A stretch of 64,000 nt of DNA from Candidatus Chlorobium masyuteum (GCF_011601315.1 NZ_JAAORA010000001.1:512001-576000); one strand, 5' to 3'. Positions 1 through 12,836 are shown, numbered from the stretch's first letter. A program made the numbers and translations. The notes: generated from the letters alone by a model not told the origin.

Positions 1-579
<579 letters not shown>

Positions 580-586
580 TTAAACC

Positions 587-2194
587 TTACCCGCCGAGTG
601 ACTCTTTTGCCTGGCGGAAAACCTCTACAGAGACCTGTGTTGCACCGTTTTCGCGCGCAAAGGTCTCGGTGTTCTTTCTTACCTTCTTGCGGACAAAAAA
701 CGGAACTTTTTTCAGCATGGTTTCGGCATCGTCAGTCCAGATCATATCACCATCACCGGAAACCTGTTCCGATTCAGAGGTAACTCCATGGGCTGCCTGG
801 CCGTTGCCCGTGGAAACAGCAGAGAGTGCTTCATGAGGCTCACCGGAAGGGGAGCTCTCCTCGTATTCCAGACCGGCATCACCGAAAAAGTCGATCAGGT
901 GCTTTTCAAGACCGAGTTTGCATGAGAGATAGACTCTGTCGGCAATAACGTCAGAGCCGTCAAAGCCGAAGAAGGGATAGTAACCGAGCAGATGATTTTC
1001 AATATGGGTCGGGGGGCAGACCACCATACAGGGAACATCAAGCTTTCGGCAGCTGTGGCGCTCCATCTGGGTACCGCAGACCAGATCGGGCATCTCCTCA
1101 TCGATCAATTTCGAGACATCCTGGAACTTGTCGGTCACCATGAGTTCACCGGGAAGGTACCCTTCAAGCTCCTTGCGTACCCAGTCGGCATGCTGCTCCA
1201 GATAGGTGCCGGCACCGATAATCTTCATGCCGAGCTCATCCTTAAGAAACTTCACAATACCGACCGTATGGGTTGCGTCGCCGAAAACAAACGCCCGCTT
1301 GTTGCTGAAACTCTCCATATCGGCGGTTCTTGCAAACCATGGAACACCGCTCGGAGCATTGATGCCGTCGAGTGAAAAGTTGTGCAGCTTCGGCATCGTA
1401 ATCGTTGGCACACCACGTTCAGCGCAGGTAATGTTGAGCTGCTCAATTACTGAGCGGAGCCATGCAAGGGTGGGTTCAACACCGATAGGTGCCTCATAGA
1501 TCGCAGGCATGGCAAATTTGTCGGCAAGATATCTGGCCGCCGTGGTGCCGATTTCACGGTAAGGAGCAATATTGAGCCATGCCGCAGGCAGCTTGCCGAG
1601 ATCGTCAATTCCTGCTCCCCAGGGAGCCACAACGTTAACCGTAACACCGAGAGTCTGCAACATCCGGCGAAGAGAGGTGAGGTTGGCTCGCAGGTGAAAT
1701 CCAAGTGAGGTAAAACCGAGCAGGTTCACTGAAGGAACTGCGGTTTTTTCCTGTGGGGCGGCATAACGCTTGACCAACTCGGTAAAGAGCCCGTCTGCTG
1801 CCTCATTTTCCGAAACCCTGAAGGGGTTGAGAGCATAGACCAGCAGCTTCTCCTCCGGTACACCGGAGTGCAGCGCCAGCTGGTTGAGATCCTCCTGGAG
1901 CAGTGCGGTACTGCAGCTCGGAGCAATGACGGTAAGATCGGGATGATAGTGGTGCTCAACCTGCTGCAGTGTTGAAGGAAGCCGGGATACTCCCTGGGCA
2001 AGATCCCGTCCGCGGACAACGCTGATTGAGAGGCCCGGAAATGCCGGTGTCCGTTCAAGCATGGTGTAGGTTGCCGTGATGTAATCATCTCCCTGGGGAG
2101 CATGATAGACGGTGTGAACCCCTTTCATACTGTTGGTCACCCGGCTGATACCGTGAAGGGCTGTGCCCTCGTAGAGCCAGAAAGCTAAGCGCAT
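587..2194 (-). CDS. bchB: Light-independent protochlorophyllide reductase subunit B
   Basis: Catalytic subunit of the BchN-BchB heterotetramer (NifK-like), which reduces protochlorophyllide to chlorophyllide a without light. The protein has 535 residues and starts [15 protein letters not shown], the usual BchB start. Early on it has HAPQGDDY, the region that carries the aspartate ligand of the NB cluster in this family. The last ~50 residues (from about [20 protein letters not shown]) form the small PCP_red C-terminal domain typical of BchB/ChlB. It sits 39 nt downstream of bchN and 34 nt upstream of bchL, so all three are probably one transcript. Confidence 0.97.
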   Translation of the reverse strand: MRLAFWLYEGTALHGISRVTNSMKGVHTVYHAPQGDDYITATYTMLERTPAFPGLSISVVRGRDLAQGVSRLPSTLQQVEHHYHPDLTVIAPSCSTALLQEDLNQLALHSGVPEEKLLVYALNPFRVSENEAADGLFTELVKRYAAPQEKTAVPSVNLLGFTSLGFHLRANLTSLRRMLQTLGVTVNVVAPWGAGIDDLGKLPAAWLNIAPYREIGTTAARYLADKFAMPAIYEAPIGVEPTLAWLRSVIEQLNITCAERGVPTITMPKLHNFSLDGINAPSGVPWFARTADMESFSNKRAFVFGDATHTVGIVKFLKDELGMKIIGAGTYLEQHADWVRKELEGYLPGELMVTDKFQDVSKLIDEEMPDLVCGTQMERHSCRKLDVPCMVVCPPTHIENHLLGYYPFFGFDGSDVIADRVYLSCKLGLEKHLIDFFGDAGLEYEESSPSGEPHEALSAVSTGNGQAAHGVTSESEQVSGDGDMIWTDDAETMLKKVPFFVRKKVRKNTETFARENGATQVSVEVFRQAKESLGG

Positions 2195-2233
2195 ACTTGT
2201 AAAACGTTTGTTATTGCATTTTCCTTCAGTGAA

Positions 2234-3496
2234 TTATTCAGCGCTCGGCATGACCCCTTCAAGCCACACCTCCTCGTCAAACGCCGGCAGCAAACTGCGG
2301 CGCTGGAGCGGTGAAACAAACAGATTGGCCAGAGGAAAGACACCCGACCAGCTATGAATAGAGGTCAGCATGAACTCCATACTCCACTTCACAACAAATC
2401 CATGACCGACAAACGGGTTGGCTGTCATCAGCGATGTAACAATAAGGTCCGGCTTGATGCGTTTGACATCCACAAGCTGTCGATGGAAGTTCGGCTGTTC
2501 GACCACGCGGACGCCTTCAAGCGCCTCAAGCTCACGTGAATGAAATTTCTTGTTGATGTAGGCACTGCTGCACTCCACAACGTCAGCTCCGGCATTTTTC
2601 AGGAAGCGTCCCAGCGGCAGCTCCAGCATGGTATCAGCAGTCAGAAATACCTTCTTGCCCTTGAGCAGATCGGTCTGTTTGCGAATCTTCTCCCATGCGG
2701 CTTTTTCGCGGTCACGAAGATCGACCGTGATACCGAATTCCCGGGCGAGATCCTCCCAGAACGCTCTGGTTCCGTCAGGACCGAAGGGAAAAAGCGAGTT
2801 AAGAACGCGGGCACCCCTTTCACGGGCAAGCTTGACGGCAACCCTTGAAAGGTATGGCTGGATCGGAGCCAGTACGGTATCAGGACCAATCGCAGGCATC
2901 CTGTCAAAACGGGATTCAGGAAGAAAACCGCCTACAGCAATACCAAGCTCTTCGGCCTCAGCCCTGAGGTCATCGGCTGTGGCATCGTTGACTGATCCGA
3001 GAAAGACAACCTTTTTCTCTCCGGCTGGTGCTTCAGGACAGAACGGTACCAGTGCATGGAGCACCGAATCCTCCGCCTGGGTAAAGTTATAGACCAGACC
3101 GCTGGCAGGGACAAAGAGCACCGGAACATCCGGAGTGCTGAGATGGTGGGCAAGACCCTTGAAATCGACCTTCATCACCTCGGGTGTACATGACGAGAGA
3201 AGAAAGATCACTGAAGGGTGATGATCAGCCTTTATTTCACGGAGAATCTCCTCAAGGGTAGGCTCACTCTTGGAGAGATCACCCTCCTCAATAAGGGCAA
3301 TGCCAAAACGGGGTTTGGCAAAGATCATCATGCCGAGAGCATTCTGCAGAAAATGGGCACAGGTATGTGTACCGAGAATGAGAAAAAAGCTGTCCTTGAT
3401 CTTTTGATACATCCAACCGACACAGGCCAGGCCGCAAAAACTGTGTGTAACGTTATCTTCCTTGATTATCTGAACATCACCGGGAACCTGCATCAT
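2234..3496 (-). CDS. bchN: Light-independent protochlorophyllide reductase subunit N
   Basis: NifD-like partner of BchB that supplies cysteine ligands to the shared Fe-S cluster. It has 420 residues, normal for the family. Conserved cysteine segments are visible near residues 22-26 (CGLAC), about 47 ([13 protein letters not shown]) and about 107 (SSCTPEV). Two adjacent ATGs (3496 and 3493) are possible starts. A strong Shine-Dalgarno AGGAGGAGA lies 6 nt upstream of the first. The 115 nt gap to the upstream gene is the largest gap in the engB-to-bchL run, so it is the likeliest place for a bch promoter, though I could not define one. Confidence 0.97.
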   Translation of the reverse strand: MMQVPGDVQIIKEDNVTHSFCGLACVGWMYQKIKDSFFLILGTHTCAHFLQNALGMMIFAKPRFGIALIEEGDLSKSEPTLEEILREIKADHHPSVIFLLSSCTPEVMKVDFKGLAHHLSTPDVPVLFVPASGLVYNFTQAEDSVLHALVPFCPEAPAGEKKVVFLGSVNDATADDLRAEAEELGIAVGGFLPESRFDRMPAIGPDTVLAPIQPYLSRVAVKLARERGARVLNSLFPFGPDGTRAFWEDLAREFGITVDLRDREKAAWEKIRKQTDLLKGKKVFLTADTMLELPLGRFLKNAGADVVECSSAYINKKFHSRELEALEGVRVVEQPNFHRQLVDVKRIKPDLIVTSLMTANPFVGHGFVVKWSMEFMLTSIHSWSGVFPLANLFVSPLQRRSLLPAFDEEVWLEGVMPSAE

Positions 3497-3611
3497 GAAG
3501 TATCTCCTCCTGATTGTTACTGCCCGCTGGTAACACCCTTCAGAGGGCGTGAAGAGGCGTTACAACGGTAAACTTAAAGAAACTGAAGATAAAATATTTT
3601 CGGTAATCCCC

Positions 3612-3932
3612 CTACTCATCCAACGCTCTCTCTGAGGCTATTTTTGCTTTAACGGAAGCGGTTTTCTCACCAAGACGAACTGCCCGATCCCGGCGGTCAT
3701 CAATTTTTATAACCGTATAGACCCGCCTTCCTCCTTTGCTGAACGAATACTCATGGAGCTTCTGAGCCAGATCAAACAGGAGCGGTGCCGGTCCTTCAAC
3801 CGTGGTCCCCATATCATGCAGCCTGAAACTGCAGCCGCTTTCAGCAAGAAGCTCCTGAAGGCCGGCGACAAAGCCGCTCAGGCTCCCCTCCCTGCTGTCA
3901 AGGGGAATAACGGCAATATCCATCAAAGCCAT
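3612..3932 (-). CDS. MTH1187/YkoF-type thiamine-binding small protein
   Basis: A 106-residue protein that resembles the MTH1187/YkoF superfamily (UPF0045/DUF77), small ferredoxin-fold proteins some of which bind thiamine. Matching features are the N-terminus MALMDIAVIPLD, a central HDMGTTVEGP, and LHEYSFSKGGRRVYTVIKIDDRRD near the C-terminus. The gene begins 18 nt after the purA stop and precedes bchN by 115 nt on the same strand. Nothing in the sequence ties it to bacteriochlorophyll synthesis except its position. Its ligand is unknown. The family call is good; the thiamine role is inference from the family. Confidence 0.75.
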   Translation of the reverse strand: MALMDIAVIPLDSREGSLSGFVAGLQELLAESGCSFRLHDMGTTVEGPAPLLFDLAQKLHEYSFSKGGRRVYTVIKIDDRRDRAVRLGEKTASVKAKIASERALDE

Positions 3933-3950
3933 AGCAAACAGTTCAGGATG

Positions 3951-5845
<1,895 letters not shown>

Positions 5846-5978
5846 ACAAAAAGAGCAATCAAAAGGGGTGCCCATAAAAAAGAGCAACAAAAAGGAAGCT
5901 AAAAACCTTGCGTTAAAAACCCAAATGTTTAACTTTCATCCGGCTTTTTACGTATTACATCCCGGCTTCACTATAAAT

Positions 5979-6092
5979 TGTCATGAGCGGCTTGAGTGCG
6001 AGGCGGACGGAGCGCAGAAACCGGAGTGTACACGGAGTACATGAGGATTTCGAGCATCGCCCGACGAAGCAATCGAGTTGCGCAATAAATTT
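5979..6092. repeat. Dispersed repeat copy 1 (upstream of cysS)
   Basis: A stretch containing TGAGCGG near its start, GAGGATTTCGAGCATCGCCC in the middle and GCGCAATAAATTT at the end. A shorter, diverged copy with the same ordered blocks lies at 7608-7678, just after cysS. The intervening part has small repeated GAGCG/GGAGTGTAC motifs. It can be read as a short open frame, but no start signal supports one. It fills most of the engB-cysS gap and is probably a dispersed non-coding element. Confidence 0.6.
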
Positions 6093-6133
6093 AGCGCGGT
6101 GCCCATCCTCCAAAAAGGAAGAACAAGCAGAAG

Positions 6134-7582
6134 ATGTCACTCTTCATATACAACTCACTCAGCAGAACCAAAGAGCAGTTTGAACCCCTGCACCCTGGAT
6201 TCGTCAGCATCTATGTATGCGGACCAACCGTCTATGGCCACTCCCATCTTGGTCATGCAAAAAGCTATGTCTCTTTTGACGTTGTCGTACGCTGGCTGCG
6301 TCACTGCGGGTATCAGGTAAAATATGTCCAGAACATCACCGATGTTGGCCACCTGACCGATGACGCCGATGAGGGTGAAGACAAGATCATGAAGCAGGCC
6401 CGGCTTGAAAAAACCGACCCCATGGAAATCGCGCAGTTCTATACCCGCAGTTTCTATGAGGATATGGATCGGCTCGGCATTCTCCGGCCCAATATTGCTC
6501 CTGCAGCGACCGCCCATATTCCTGAACAGATTGCACTGATTGAGCGCCTGGTGGAAACTGGTCACGCCTATGAGGTCAACGGCAACGTCTACTTCTCCGT
6601 AGAGTCGTTTCCCGGATACGGCAGATTATCGGGACGAACCGACATGGAAGCGCAGCAGTCCGGTAACCGGGTGGAAGTGCGCTCTGAAAAACGCCACACA
6701 TCTGATTTTGCGCTCTGGAAAAAAGCTGAAGAGAACCATCTGATGAAGTGGCGATCCCCCTGGGGTACCGGTTATCCCGGCTGGCACCTTGAGTGTTCGG
6801 CCATGTCGATGAAGTATCTCGGCGAAACGATTGACATTCACGGTGGCGGGATGGAAAACAAGTTTCCACACCATGAGTGTGAAATCGCCCAGGCTGAATC
6901 TGTCACCGGAAAACCCTACGTCAGGTTCTGGATGCACAACAACATGGTGACGGTCAACGGCATTAAAATGGGTAAATCCCTGAAGAATTCTGTCAACCTG
7001 AAGGAGCTCTTTTCAACCTTCGATCCGATTGTCATCAGATTCTTCATCCTGCAGTCGCATTATCGCTCACCCCTCGACTTTTCGGACGTCGCAATCCGCG
7101 CTTCGCAAACCGGCCTTGAAAAGCTTCATGAAACCTACCGGCGTCTTATAGAAACAAACTCCGGAAGCGGCATGTTTGCTGTTGAACCTTATCTAGACCG
7201 CTTTAACGAAGCGATGAATGATGATTTCAATACTCCTATTGCCGTTTCGGTTCTTTTTGAGTGTGCAAAAGCACTCAATACGGCTCTTGACCGGAGTGAA
7301 GGAGTATCGGAAACCGCAAGAGAGCAAGCCGGGAAATTTCTGGATATGGCGGGAACAGAGGTTCTCGGAATCCTGCAGCCCGGAGGCAGGTCCGGTGATA
7401 AACAGAGTGAAGAAGCGGGTAAAGCACTTGAGGGGGTTATGACTCTCATTCTTGAGCTTCGTGCAGAAGCCCGAAAAAACAAGGATTTCGCGCTCAGTGA
7501 CAAACTGCGTGACCGGCTGCTTGAAGCGGGAATCGAAATAAAGGATACCAGGGAAGGTGCTACCTGGTCAGCAAAATCCTGA
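6134..7582 (+). CDS. cysS: Cysteinyl-tRNA synthetase
   Basis: Charges tRNA-Cys with cysteine. It has 482 residues. The class I signature appears as GHSHLGHAK at about residues 35-43 (HLGH for HIGH), with the zinc-ligand Cys29 just before it. The second signature is KMGKS at about residue 278 (KMGKS for KMSKS). Between them are ECSAMSMKYLG and the zinc-site stretch IHGGGMENKFPHHECEIAQAE. The start SLFIYNSLSRTKEQF is usual for the enzyme. The gene lies alone on the plus strand between two copies of a dispersed repeat. Confidence 0.96.
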   Translation: MSLFIYNSLSRTKEQFEPLHPGFVSIYVCGPTVYGHSHLGHAKSYVSFDVVVRWLRHCGYQVKYVQNITDVGHLTDDADEGEDKIMKQARLEKTDPMEIAQFYTRSFYEDMDRLGILRPNIAPAATAHIPEQIALIERLVETGHAYEVNGNVYFSVESFPGYGRLSGRTDMEAQQSGNRVEVRSEKRHTSDFALWKKAEENHLMKWRSPWGTGYPGWHLECSAMSMKYLGETIDIHGGGMENKFPHHECEIAQAESVTGKPYVRFWMHNNMVTVNGIKMGKSLKNSVNLKELFSTFDPIVIRFFILQSHYRSPLDFSDVAIRASQTGLEKLHETYRRLIETNSGSGMFAVEPYLDRFNEAMNDDFNTPIAVSVLFECAKALNTALDRSEGVSETAREQAGKFLDMAGTEVLGILQPGGRSGDKQSEEAGKALEGVMTLILELRAEARKNKDFALSDKLRDRLLEAGIEIKDTREGATWSAKS

Positions 7583-7607
7583 TCCGAGGAGGATCAATAC
7601 AAATCGT

Positions 7608-7678
7608 TGTGAGCGGTGTGACTACAAGAGGATTTTGAGTACCGCCCGTCACAGGAATCACTCCGCGCAACAGATTTG
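7608..7678. repeat. Dispersed repeat copy 2 (downstream of cysS)
   Basis: Shares with the copy at 5979-6092 the ordered blocks GTGAGCGG, GAGGATTTTGAG, ACCGCCC and GCGCAACAGATTT, with the middle shortened and diverged. It occupies the gap between the cysS stop and the convergent manC-type gene. No coding sequence is evident in it. Confidence 0.55.
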
Positions 7679-7687
7679 CTTATAACA

Positions 7688-8809
7688 CTACAGGTATTGC
7701 TGCAGCCCCTCCCTCCTCAGCACATCGGCTACCTCTCCTACTCGATGAGAGAGCCCTTTGTTGCAGACCAGCAGTGCATCCTCTGTATCAATAATAATAA
7801 CATCACTGACTCCTATGGTACAGACAATCTTGCCCGCCGGTTTTCTGACATAGATATTCTCACAATCTATCTGCACCAGACTTTTCCCGGAGTTGACTTC
7901 ACCAAGCAGTGCGCGACTCCCGGCAACCTTCATCACCTCATCCCAGGAGCCAAGGTCGGTCCAGCCAAACTCACCGGTCAGCATTAACACCTCTTCAGCC
8001 TTCTCCATAACTCCCACATCTATTGAAACAGGGTGAATCCAGGAGTAGACATCCTCTATAACTTTCTGCTCTTCAGAAGTGCCAAGATGATGATAAATAT
8101 TGAGCAGATCCTTGTGGAGATCAGGCATTGAACGTTCAAATGCCAGAGCGATGGCGTCGATATGCCAGATAAAGACCCCGCTGTTCCAGAAAAAATCCCT
8201 GCTTTCAAGAAAATGAACCGCCGTCGTATAATCAGGTTTTTCCGCAAACGCCTTTACCTTGAAGAACCTGAAATCATAACCTCCCGATAATGCCGCCGGA
8301 AGCGGTAGCTCCTCATCAGCCTGGATATACCCGTAAACCGTTTCAGGCCTGTCGGCGTTTATGCCAATAGTAACAAGAGCATTTCTTTCTCTCGCCATCT
8401 CAATACCTGCATCAACAATGGTTATAAATGCATCCTCATCAAGAACAAGATGATCGGAAGGGATTACCACCGTAATGGCATCGGGATCCCTTTTTTTGAT
8501 ATGTGCAGTTCCGAGTGCTATACACGGGGCTGTGTTACGGCTTGAAGGCTCAACAATGATATTTTCAGGCAATATCCCGCATGGATTATCCAAAAGCAGC
8601 TTACGACCGTTTTCTCCGGTTATAACCAGAATATTCTCATCCCTGACGGAACGCCTTATTCGCTCAACCGTTTGAGCAATCATGGTCCCTTCATCAAAAA
8701 GATCAAGAAACTGCTTTGGGATTTTTTTTCTCGAAACAGGCCACAGATTCCTGCCTGCACCCCCGGCCATTATCAATGCAAATACATGATGAGTCGAAGC
8801 GTCTTTCAT
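7688..8809 (-). CDS. Mannose-1-phosphate guanylyltransferase (GDP-mannose pyrophosphorylase)
   Basis: Makes GDP-mannose from mannose-1-phosphate and GTP for cell-surface glycans. The 373-residue nucleotidyltransferase has MAGGAGRNLWPVSRKKIPKQF near the N-terminus, GTAHIKKRDPDA, the sugar-site AFAEKPDY and FFWNSGVFIW. There is no C-terminal isomerase domain, so it is the single-domain form. The usual signature is GGxG(T/S)R(L/F)WP; here the arginine position reads Asn and the residue before it is Arg, which is unusual. It is divergent from rsmG and may feed the glycan cluster at 30-38 kb. Confidence 0.88.
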   Translation of the reverse strand: MKDASTHHVFALIMAGGAGRNLWPVSRKKIPKQFLDLFDEGTMIAQTVERIRRSVRDENILVITGENGRKLLLDNPCGILPENIIVEPSSRNTAPCIALGTAHIKKRDPDAITVVIPSDHLVLDEDAFITIVDAGIEMARERNALVTIGINADRPETVYGYIQADEELPLPAALSGGYDFRFFKVKAFAEKPDYTTAVHFLESRDFFWNSGVFIWHIDAIALAFERSMPDLHKDLLNIYHHLGTSEEQKVIEDVYSWIHPVSIDVGVMEKAEEVLMLTGEFGWTDLGSWDEVMKVAGSRALLGEVNSGKSLVQIDCENIYVRKPAGKIVCTIGVSDVIIIDTEDALLVCNKGLSHRVGEVADVLRREGLQQYL

Positions 8810-8987
8810 GGATCCTGATTTCCTGTCGAATTAATAGTGCGGTGCTCACCGTTGAGCTGTTCATGAAATTTACGATTATTTACAGGCAAATGGATTGCTA
8901 TGAACAGGTGATTGTCAAGTCTCATTTGTCATTCATCCTAAAATGTCGTTTTTTGGGGGTAAACCACTGAACAGAAGGATTACCTTG

Positions 8988-9650
8988 ATGGAACAATTGC
9001 ATGATGAGTTAACAACACTGCAGGCATTATGTGCAGAACACTCTATAGAACTTGATACCGCAAAGCTTGAAAAGCTGGTGCATTACGGCCACCTCCTCGA
9101 AGAGTGGAACCTTAAGGTAAACCTGATCAGCCGCAAGGAGGATTCGCCTGTCATCATCAAACATATCTTTCATTCAATTCTGATAAGCAGCTATCACTCG
9201 TTCAGAAAGGAGGAGAGAGTGCTTGATCTCGGCACAGGAGGGGGGCTGCCGGGAATACCTCTCTCAATTGCATTTCCCGATACCCGATTTCTGCTTGTTG
9301 ATGCAACAGGTAAAAAAATCACAGCCTGCCAGGCTATGATCAAGGAGCTTGGCATCAACAATGCCATAGCGATGCATACCAGGGTGGAGGAGCTGAAAGG
9401 GGTTGTATTCGATACCGTACTCTCAAGACAAGTTGCACCTCTTGAGCAACTTTGCCGGTATGCAGCAAGATTGTTGAAGCCCGATGGCACGCTTATCTGC
9501 CTGAAGGGCGGAAACCTCGACAGGGAAATTTCCAAGGCAATCGAGTCGAGGGAAAAGAACAACGGGTTGCCGTTGACCGTAGAGCTTCACCCGATCAGCA
9601 CCGTCAGCTCAATTTTCTCGGAAAAACAAATAGTCATTGCCCGGAGATAG
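8988..9650 (+). CDS. rsmG: 16S rRNA m7G527 methyltransferase
   Basis: SAM-dependent enzyme that methylates G527 of 16S rRNA (formerly GidB). I take the ATG at 8988 (220 residues), because AGAAGGAT lies about 9 nt upstream. An in-frame ATG at 8943 adds 15 unlike residues and has no ribosome site. Motifs: [23 protein letters not shown] near the N-terminus, the SAM-binding [15 protein letters not shown], and [11 protein letters not shown] near the C-terminus. It is convergent with rplQ, and the two stops are 62 nt apart. Confidence 0.94.
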   Translation: MEQLHDELTTLQALCAEHSIELDTAKLEKLVHYGHLLEEWNLKVNLISRKEDSPVIIKHIFHSILISSYHSFRKEERVLDLGTGGGLPGIPLSIAFPDTRFLLVDATGKKITACQAMIKELGINNAIAMHTRVEELKGVVFDTVLSRQVAPLEQLCRYAARLLKPDGTLICLKGGNLDREISKAIESREKNNGLPLTVELHPISTVSSIFSEKQIVIARR

Positions 9651-9712
9651 CGTCTATCTGTAAGGCAATGACTACTATATTTTCAAAACAGGGCGGTGCA
9701 GTCAGACCTCTG

Positions 9713-10171
9713 TCAGGCTGTTGCTGCTGCTGCTGTTTCTTCTGTCTTCTTGGAGCCTTTAACACGTTTTGCACGATCCTGCTTGCCTGCTTTTGGGGCT
9801 GCGGGATAGGCTTCCACATAATCAACAAGCTCGATAACGGCCATTTTTGCTGCATCACCAAAACGGGGAGCAAGTTTGATAACCCTTGTATATCCACCGT
9901 TACGAGTGCCGACTTTGGCAACAATCTCTTCGAAAAGAATTCTTATTACCTGCTTGTCGCGGATATCCTTGAAGATTTCGCGCTGTGCATGAACAGTACC
10001 AACACGAGCTTTGGTAATGAGCTTTTCTGCTACGCGGCGCAACTCCTTTGCCTTTGCCTCAGTCGTCTCAATACGCTTGTGGAGGAACAGCTGTGTCGAC
10101 AGGTTGCTGAGCGTCGCCTTTCTATGGGCAGCGGTTCTTCCGAGTTTTCTTGCCGGCTTAACTTTACGCAT
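9713..10171 (-). CDS. rplQ: 50S ribosomal protein L17
   Basis: Large-subunit protein near the exit tunnel. It has 152 residues, longer than the ~120-127 of many bacteria. The extra length is a Lys/Ala-rich tail ending [12 protein letters not shown]. The core begins [19 protein letters not shown] and includes [18 protein letters not shown]. It is the last gene of the alpha cluster after rpoA. I see no clear Rho-independent terminator before the convergent rsmG stop. Confidence 0.97.
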   Translation of the reverse strand: MRKVKPARKLGRTAAHRKATLSNLSTQLFLHKRIETTEAKAKELRRVAEKLITKARVGTVHAQREIFKDIRDKQVIRILFEEIVAKVGTRNGGYTRVIKLAPRFGDAAKMAVIELVDYVEAYPAAPKAGKQDRAKRVKGSKKTEETAAAATA

Positions 10172-10219
10172 GACTTGTTTCTGTTCTCAATATTTCTAAA
10201 AATCGGTAACTGTACTTTT

Positions 10220-11203
10220 CTACTTCATCTGATACTTGGTAATATCCATACCAAATTTCAGGTCAAACTTTTCAAGCTGCTCCTTCAGTTCCGTCAGGGA
10301 TTTCTTGCCGAAGTTCTTGTAGTTGAGCAACTCATCCTCCTTGCGTGAAACCAGATCACCGATGGTATCGATTTCAGCAAGCCTCAGGCAGTTATGTGAA
10401 CGTACCGAAAGGTCAAGGTCTTCGATCTTGGTGTGCAGCAGTCTGCGCATGGTCTCAAACTCATCATCCTGCTGTTTGAACTCCTCTTCGGTAAACTCCT
10501 CTTCTGTTGGCGAGAAATTCGCAAAAAAGGTGACATGATCAGTGATGATCTTGCCGGCAAGACTGATAGAGTCATCAGGGGTTACGGAGCCATCGGTTTC
10601 AACATCAAGAATCATCTTCTCATAATCAGTACGCTGGCCTACACGGGTATTCTCAACGGTAAACCTGACATTTCTGATCGGAGTGTAAATGGCATCAATA
10701 GCAATATATCCAATAGGCATTCCTTCGGGTCTGTTCTCCTCAGCAGGTACATAACCACGTCCACGTCCAACATAAAGGTCGATTTTCAGGGTTGCACCGG
10801 CATTGACCGTAGCAATATGCATATCCTTGTTCAGCACCTCAAACTCGCCTTCCTGGGCAATAATATCACCGGCCGTAAACTCCTTTGGACCGACAATGGC
10901 CAGCGTGGTCTTGCAGTTTCTTTTACAGGTGGACTTGAAACGAACCCTCTTGAGATTCAGCACAATTTCAGGCACATCCTCGCGAACGCCATCAACTGCG
11001 GCAAACTCATGAAAAACGCCATCTATTTTCAGACCTGTAATTGCAGTTCCCGGAAGTGAGGCAAGCAGAACCCGTCTCATAACGTTCCCAAGGGTAACGC
11101 CGTAACCGCGCTCGAGCGGCTGAGCGATGAACCTGCCGAAACTGTCAGTATGATTGGCTTCGTCAACCTCTATTTTTGCAGGCATCTGCATCTGGTATAT
11201 CAT
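10220..11203 (-). CDS. rpoA: DNA-directed RNA polymerase subunit alpha
   Basis: Alpha subunit, with the assembly domain at residues ~1-230 and the C-terminal DNA/activator-contact domain at ~250-320, joined by an acidic linker rich in Glu (about 235-255). I take the ATG at 11203 (327 residues), preceded by AAAGGT. The upstream in-frame start at 11251 would overlap nearly to the rpsD stop and adds unlike residues. The C-terminal domain shows [20 protein letters not shown] and [17 protein letters not shown]. The order rpsM-rpsK-rpsD-rpoA-rplQ is the classical alpha operon. Confidence 0.97.
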   Translation of the reverse strand: MIYQMQMPAKIEVDEANHTDSFGRFIAQPLERGYGVTLGNVMRRVLLASLPGTAITGLKIDGVFHEFAAVDGVREDVPEIVLNLKRVRFKSTCKRNCKTTLAIVGPKEFTAGDIIAQEGEFEVLNKDMHIATVNAGATLKIDLYVGRGRGYVPAEENRPEGMPIGYIAIDAIYTPIRNVRFTVENTRVGQRTDYEKMILDVETDGSVTPDDSISLAGKIITDHVTFFANFSPTEEEFTEEEFKQQDDEFETMRRLLHTKIEDLDLSVRSHNCLRLAEIDTIGDLVSRKEDELLNYKNFGKKSLTELKEQLEKFDLKFGMDITKYQMK

Positions 11204-11231
11204 AGTATTTATACCTTTGAATTCGTTAAAA

Positions 11232-11843
11232 TCACTTGGAATACAGCTCAACCACCAACTGTTCGTTATAGGGCTCCTGTATTTCCACTCTCTCTGGTAT
11301 GCTCAGGAACACCGACTTCTGATTAGCCTTGTCTACCTGTATCCATGTTGGAATACGTGACTCCGGTGCTTTATTGAGCGAATCCGTTACGGCATCCATA
11401 TTCTTGCTTCTCTGACGGAATTCAATCAAATCGCCGGGCGAGACAAGATAGGACGGTATGTTCACCTTCTTGCCGTTAATCAAAAGATGGCCATGTGTCA
11501 CAAGCTGACGCGCACCTGCTCGGGAAGGAGCAAATCCGCTACGGAATACAACGTTATCAAAACGTCTTTCAATAAGCTTGACAAGGTTATCACCGGTTAC
11601 ACCTCTCTGTGATGCCGCCTTCATGAAGTAATTGCGGAACTGCTTCTCAAGAATTCCGTAAATATACTTCATCTTCTGCTTTTCTCTAAGCTGCAGAGCA
11701 TACTCAGATACTTTCCCTTTCCGGGACTGACCGTGCTGTCCTGGAGGAAACGGACGTCTTTCGAGATATTTTTCAGCCTTGGGTGTAAGTGCTACTCCCA
11801 ACCTGCGTGATACTTTTGTTATCGAACCTCTGAATCTTGCCAT
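11232..11843 (-). CDS. rpsD: 30S ribosomal protein S4
   Basis: Primary 16S rRNA binding protein and, in many bacteria, the translational autoregulator of the alpha operon. It has 203 residues. It starts [16 protein letters not shown] and has the S4 RNA-binding domain (about [28 protein letters not shown]). No zinc-binding cysteines are seen near the N-terminus, so it is the C-minus form. It lies between rpsK and rpoA. Confidence 0.97.
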   Translation of the reverse strand: MARFRGSITKVSRRLGVALTPKAEKYLERRPFPPGQHGQSRKGKVSEYALQLREKQKMKYIYGILEKQFRNYFMKAASQRGVTGDNLVKLIERRFDNVVFRSGFAPSRAGARQLVTHGHLLINGKKVNIPSYLVSPGDLIEFRQRSKNMDAVTDSLNKAPESRIPTWIQVDKANQKSVFLSIPERVEIQEPYNEQLVVELYSK

Positions 11844-11880
11844 ATCAATTGCTTCATTGAAATTCTATGAATATATAAAA

Positions 11881-12264
11881 TCAGACCCTTCTGCGTTTGG
11901 GAGGCCGACATCCATTATGAGGAAGCGGAGTGATATCCTTGATGGTACGCACATCAAGACCTGCTCCCTGTAACGCTCTGATCGCTGCATCACGTCCGGC
12001 ACCCGGGCCTTTGATAAAGACATTGACATGCCTCATACCAAGGTCATAAGCTTCCTTTGCTGCGGCTTCCGATGTAATCTGGGATGCATAAGGGGTATTC
12101 TTTTTTGACCCTTTGAACCCGTTCTTACCGGCACTCGACCAGGAAACGGTGTTGCCCTGAAGATCGGTAATGGTTACCATAATATTATTAAAAGATGCCT
12201 TGATGTGTACGGCGCCTTCCGGGGTAACCTTGACTTTCTTTTTCTTCCTGCTTATTGTAGCCAT
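11881..12264 (-). CDS. rpsK: 30S ribosomal protein S11
   Basis: Small-subunit platform protein, 127 residues, starting [17 protein letters not shown]. The conserved stretch [21 protein letters not shown] and the C-terminus [17 protein letters not shown] are clear. It is 44 nt downstream of rpsM in the alpha cluster. Confidence 0.97.
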   Translation of the reverse strand: MATISRKKKKVKVTPEGAVHIKASFNNIMVTITDLQGNTVSWSSAGKNGFKGSKKNTPYASQITSEAAAKEAYDLGMRHVNVFIKGPGAGRDAAIRALQGAGLDVRTIKDITPLPHNGCRPPKRRRV

Positions 12265-12308
12265 GAACTTACATTCTTTAGTCTCGAAGATTTATTGCCT
12301 GAACTCTA

Positions 12309-12686
12309 CTACTTCTTGGCCGCCTTTTTCTTGCCGGCTACGGTCTTGCGCTTACCTTTTCTGGTCCTTGCATTTGTGGACGTTCTCTGACCGCGAACAG
12401 GCAACGAACGACGATGACGCAGACCACGGTAACAACCGATATCCATAAGGCGCTTTACAGCGAGCTGCTGCTCACCGCGAGCCTGCCCTTCTACCTTGTA
12501 ACTCTCAGCAATAATTTCTCTTATCGCATGCGCTTCTTCATCATTCAGCTCAGAGATCTTGCGGTCAGGAGCAATACCTGCTCTCTGCAAAATGTTCTCC
12601 GCTGACACTCTCCCTATACCATAAACGTGCGTTAAAGCGATAACCGCATGTTTGTTTAACGGCAAATTTACCCCAGCTATCCTCAT
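12309..12686 (-). CDS. rpsM: 30S ribosomal protein S13
   Basis: Small-subunit head protein that contacts tRNA and the L5 bridge. It has 125 residues, starts [20 protein letters not shown], and has [12 protein letters not shown] and [20 protein letters not shown]. The basic tail is rich in Lys/Ala. It is the first gene after rpmJ. Confidence 0.97.
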   Translation of the reverse strand: MRIAGVNLPLNKHAVIALTHVYGIGRVSAENILQRAGIAPDRKISELNDEEAHAIREIIAESYKVEGQARGEQQLAVKRLMDIGCYRGLRHRRSLPVRGQRTSTNARTRKGKRKTVAGKKKAAKK

Positions 12687-12719
12687 ATGCTCTTTAAAGT
12701 TCTATTGTTTTTCTGAAGA

Positions 12720-12836
12720 TCAACCCTGGCGCTGCTTATGGCTTGGATTCACTTTGCAAATCACAAATCTCTTACCTTTGCGCTTGATAATGCGGCAGTG
12801 CTCGCAACGTTTCTTAATAGAAGAATATATTTTCAT
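12720..12836 (-). CDS. rpmJ: 50S ribosomal protein L36
   Basis: A 38-codon gene read directly from the sequence: it begins [16 protein letters not shown] and ends NPSHKQRQG. The zinc-ribbon ligands are present (Cys11, Cys14, Cys27, His33), so this is the zinc-binding C-plus form. It sits between infA and rpsM, the normal place for L36 in the alpha cluster. Confidence 0.95.
   Translation of the reverse strand: MKIYSSIKKRCEHCRIIKRKGKRFVICKVNPSHKQRQG

Noticed and set aside
5983-6183. Short plus-strand frame before cysS
   Set aside because: It is the translated dispersed repeat plus the cysS leader, and a similar repeat after cysS does not keep the frame.
9452-10348. 298-codon plus-strand open frame across rsmG, rplQ and rpoA
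   Set aside because: It overlaps the 3' end of rsmG in another frame and lies antisense to rplQ and rpoA; its Cys-rich composition is not protein-like and no ribosome site is present.
10433-11059. 208-codon plus-strand open frame
   Set aside because: It is antisense to rpoA.
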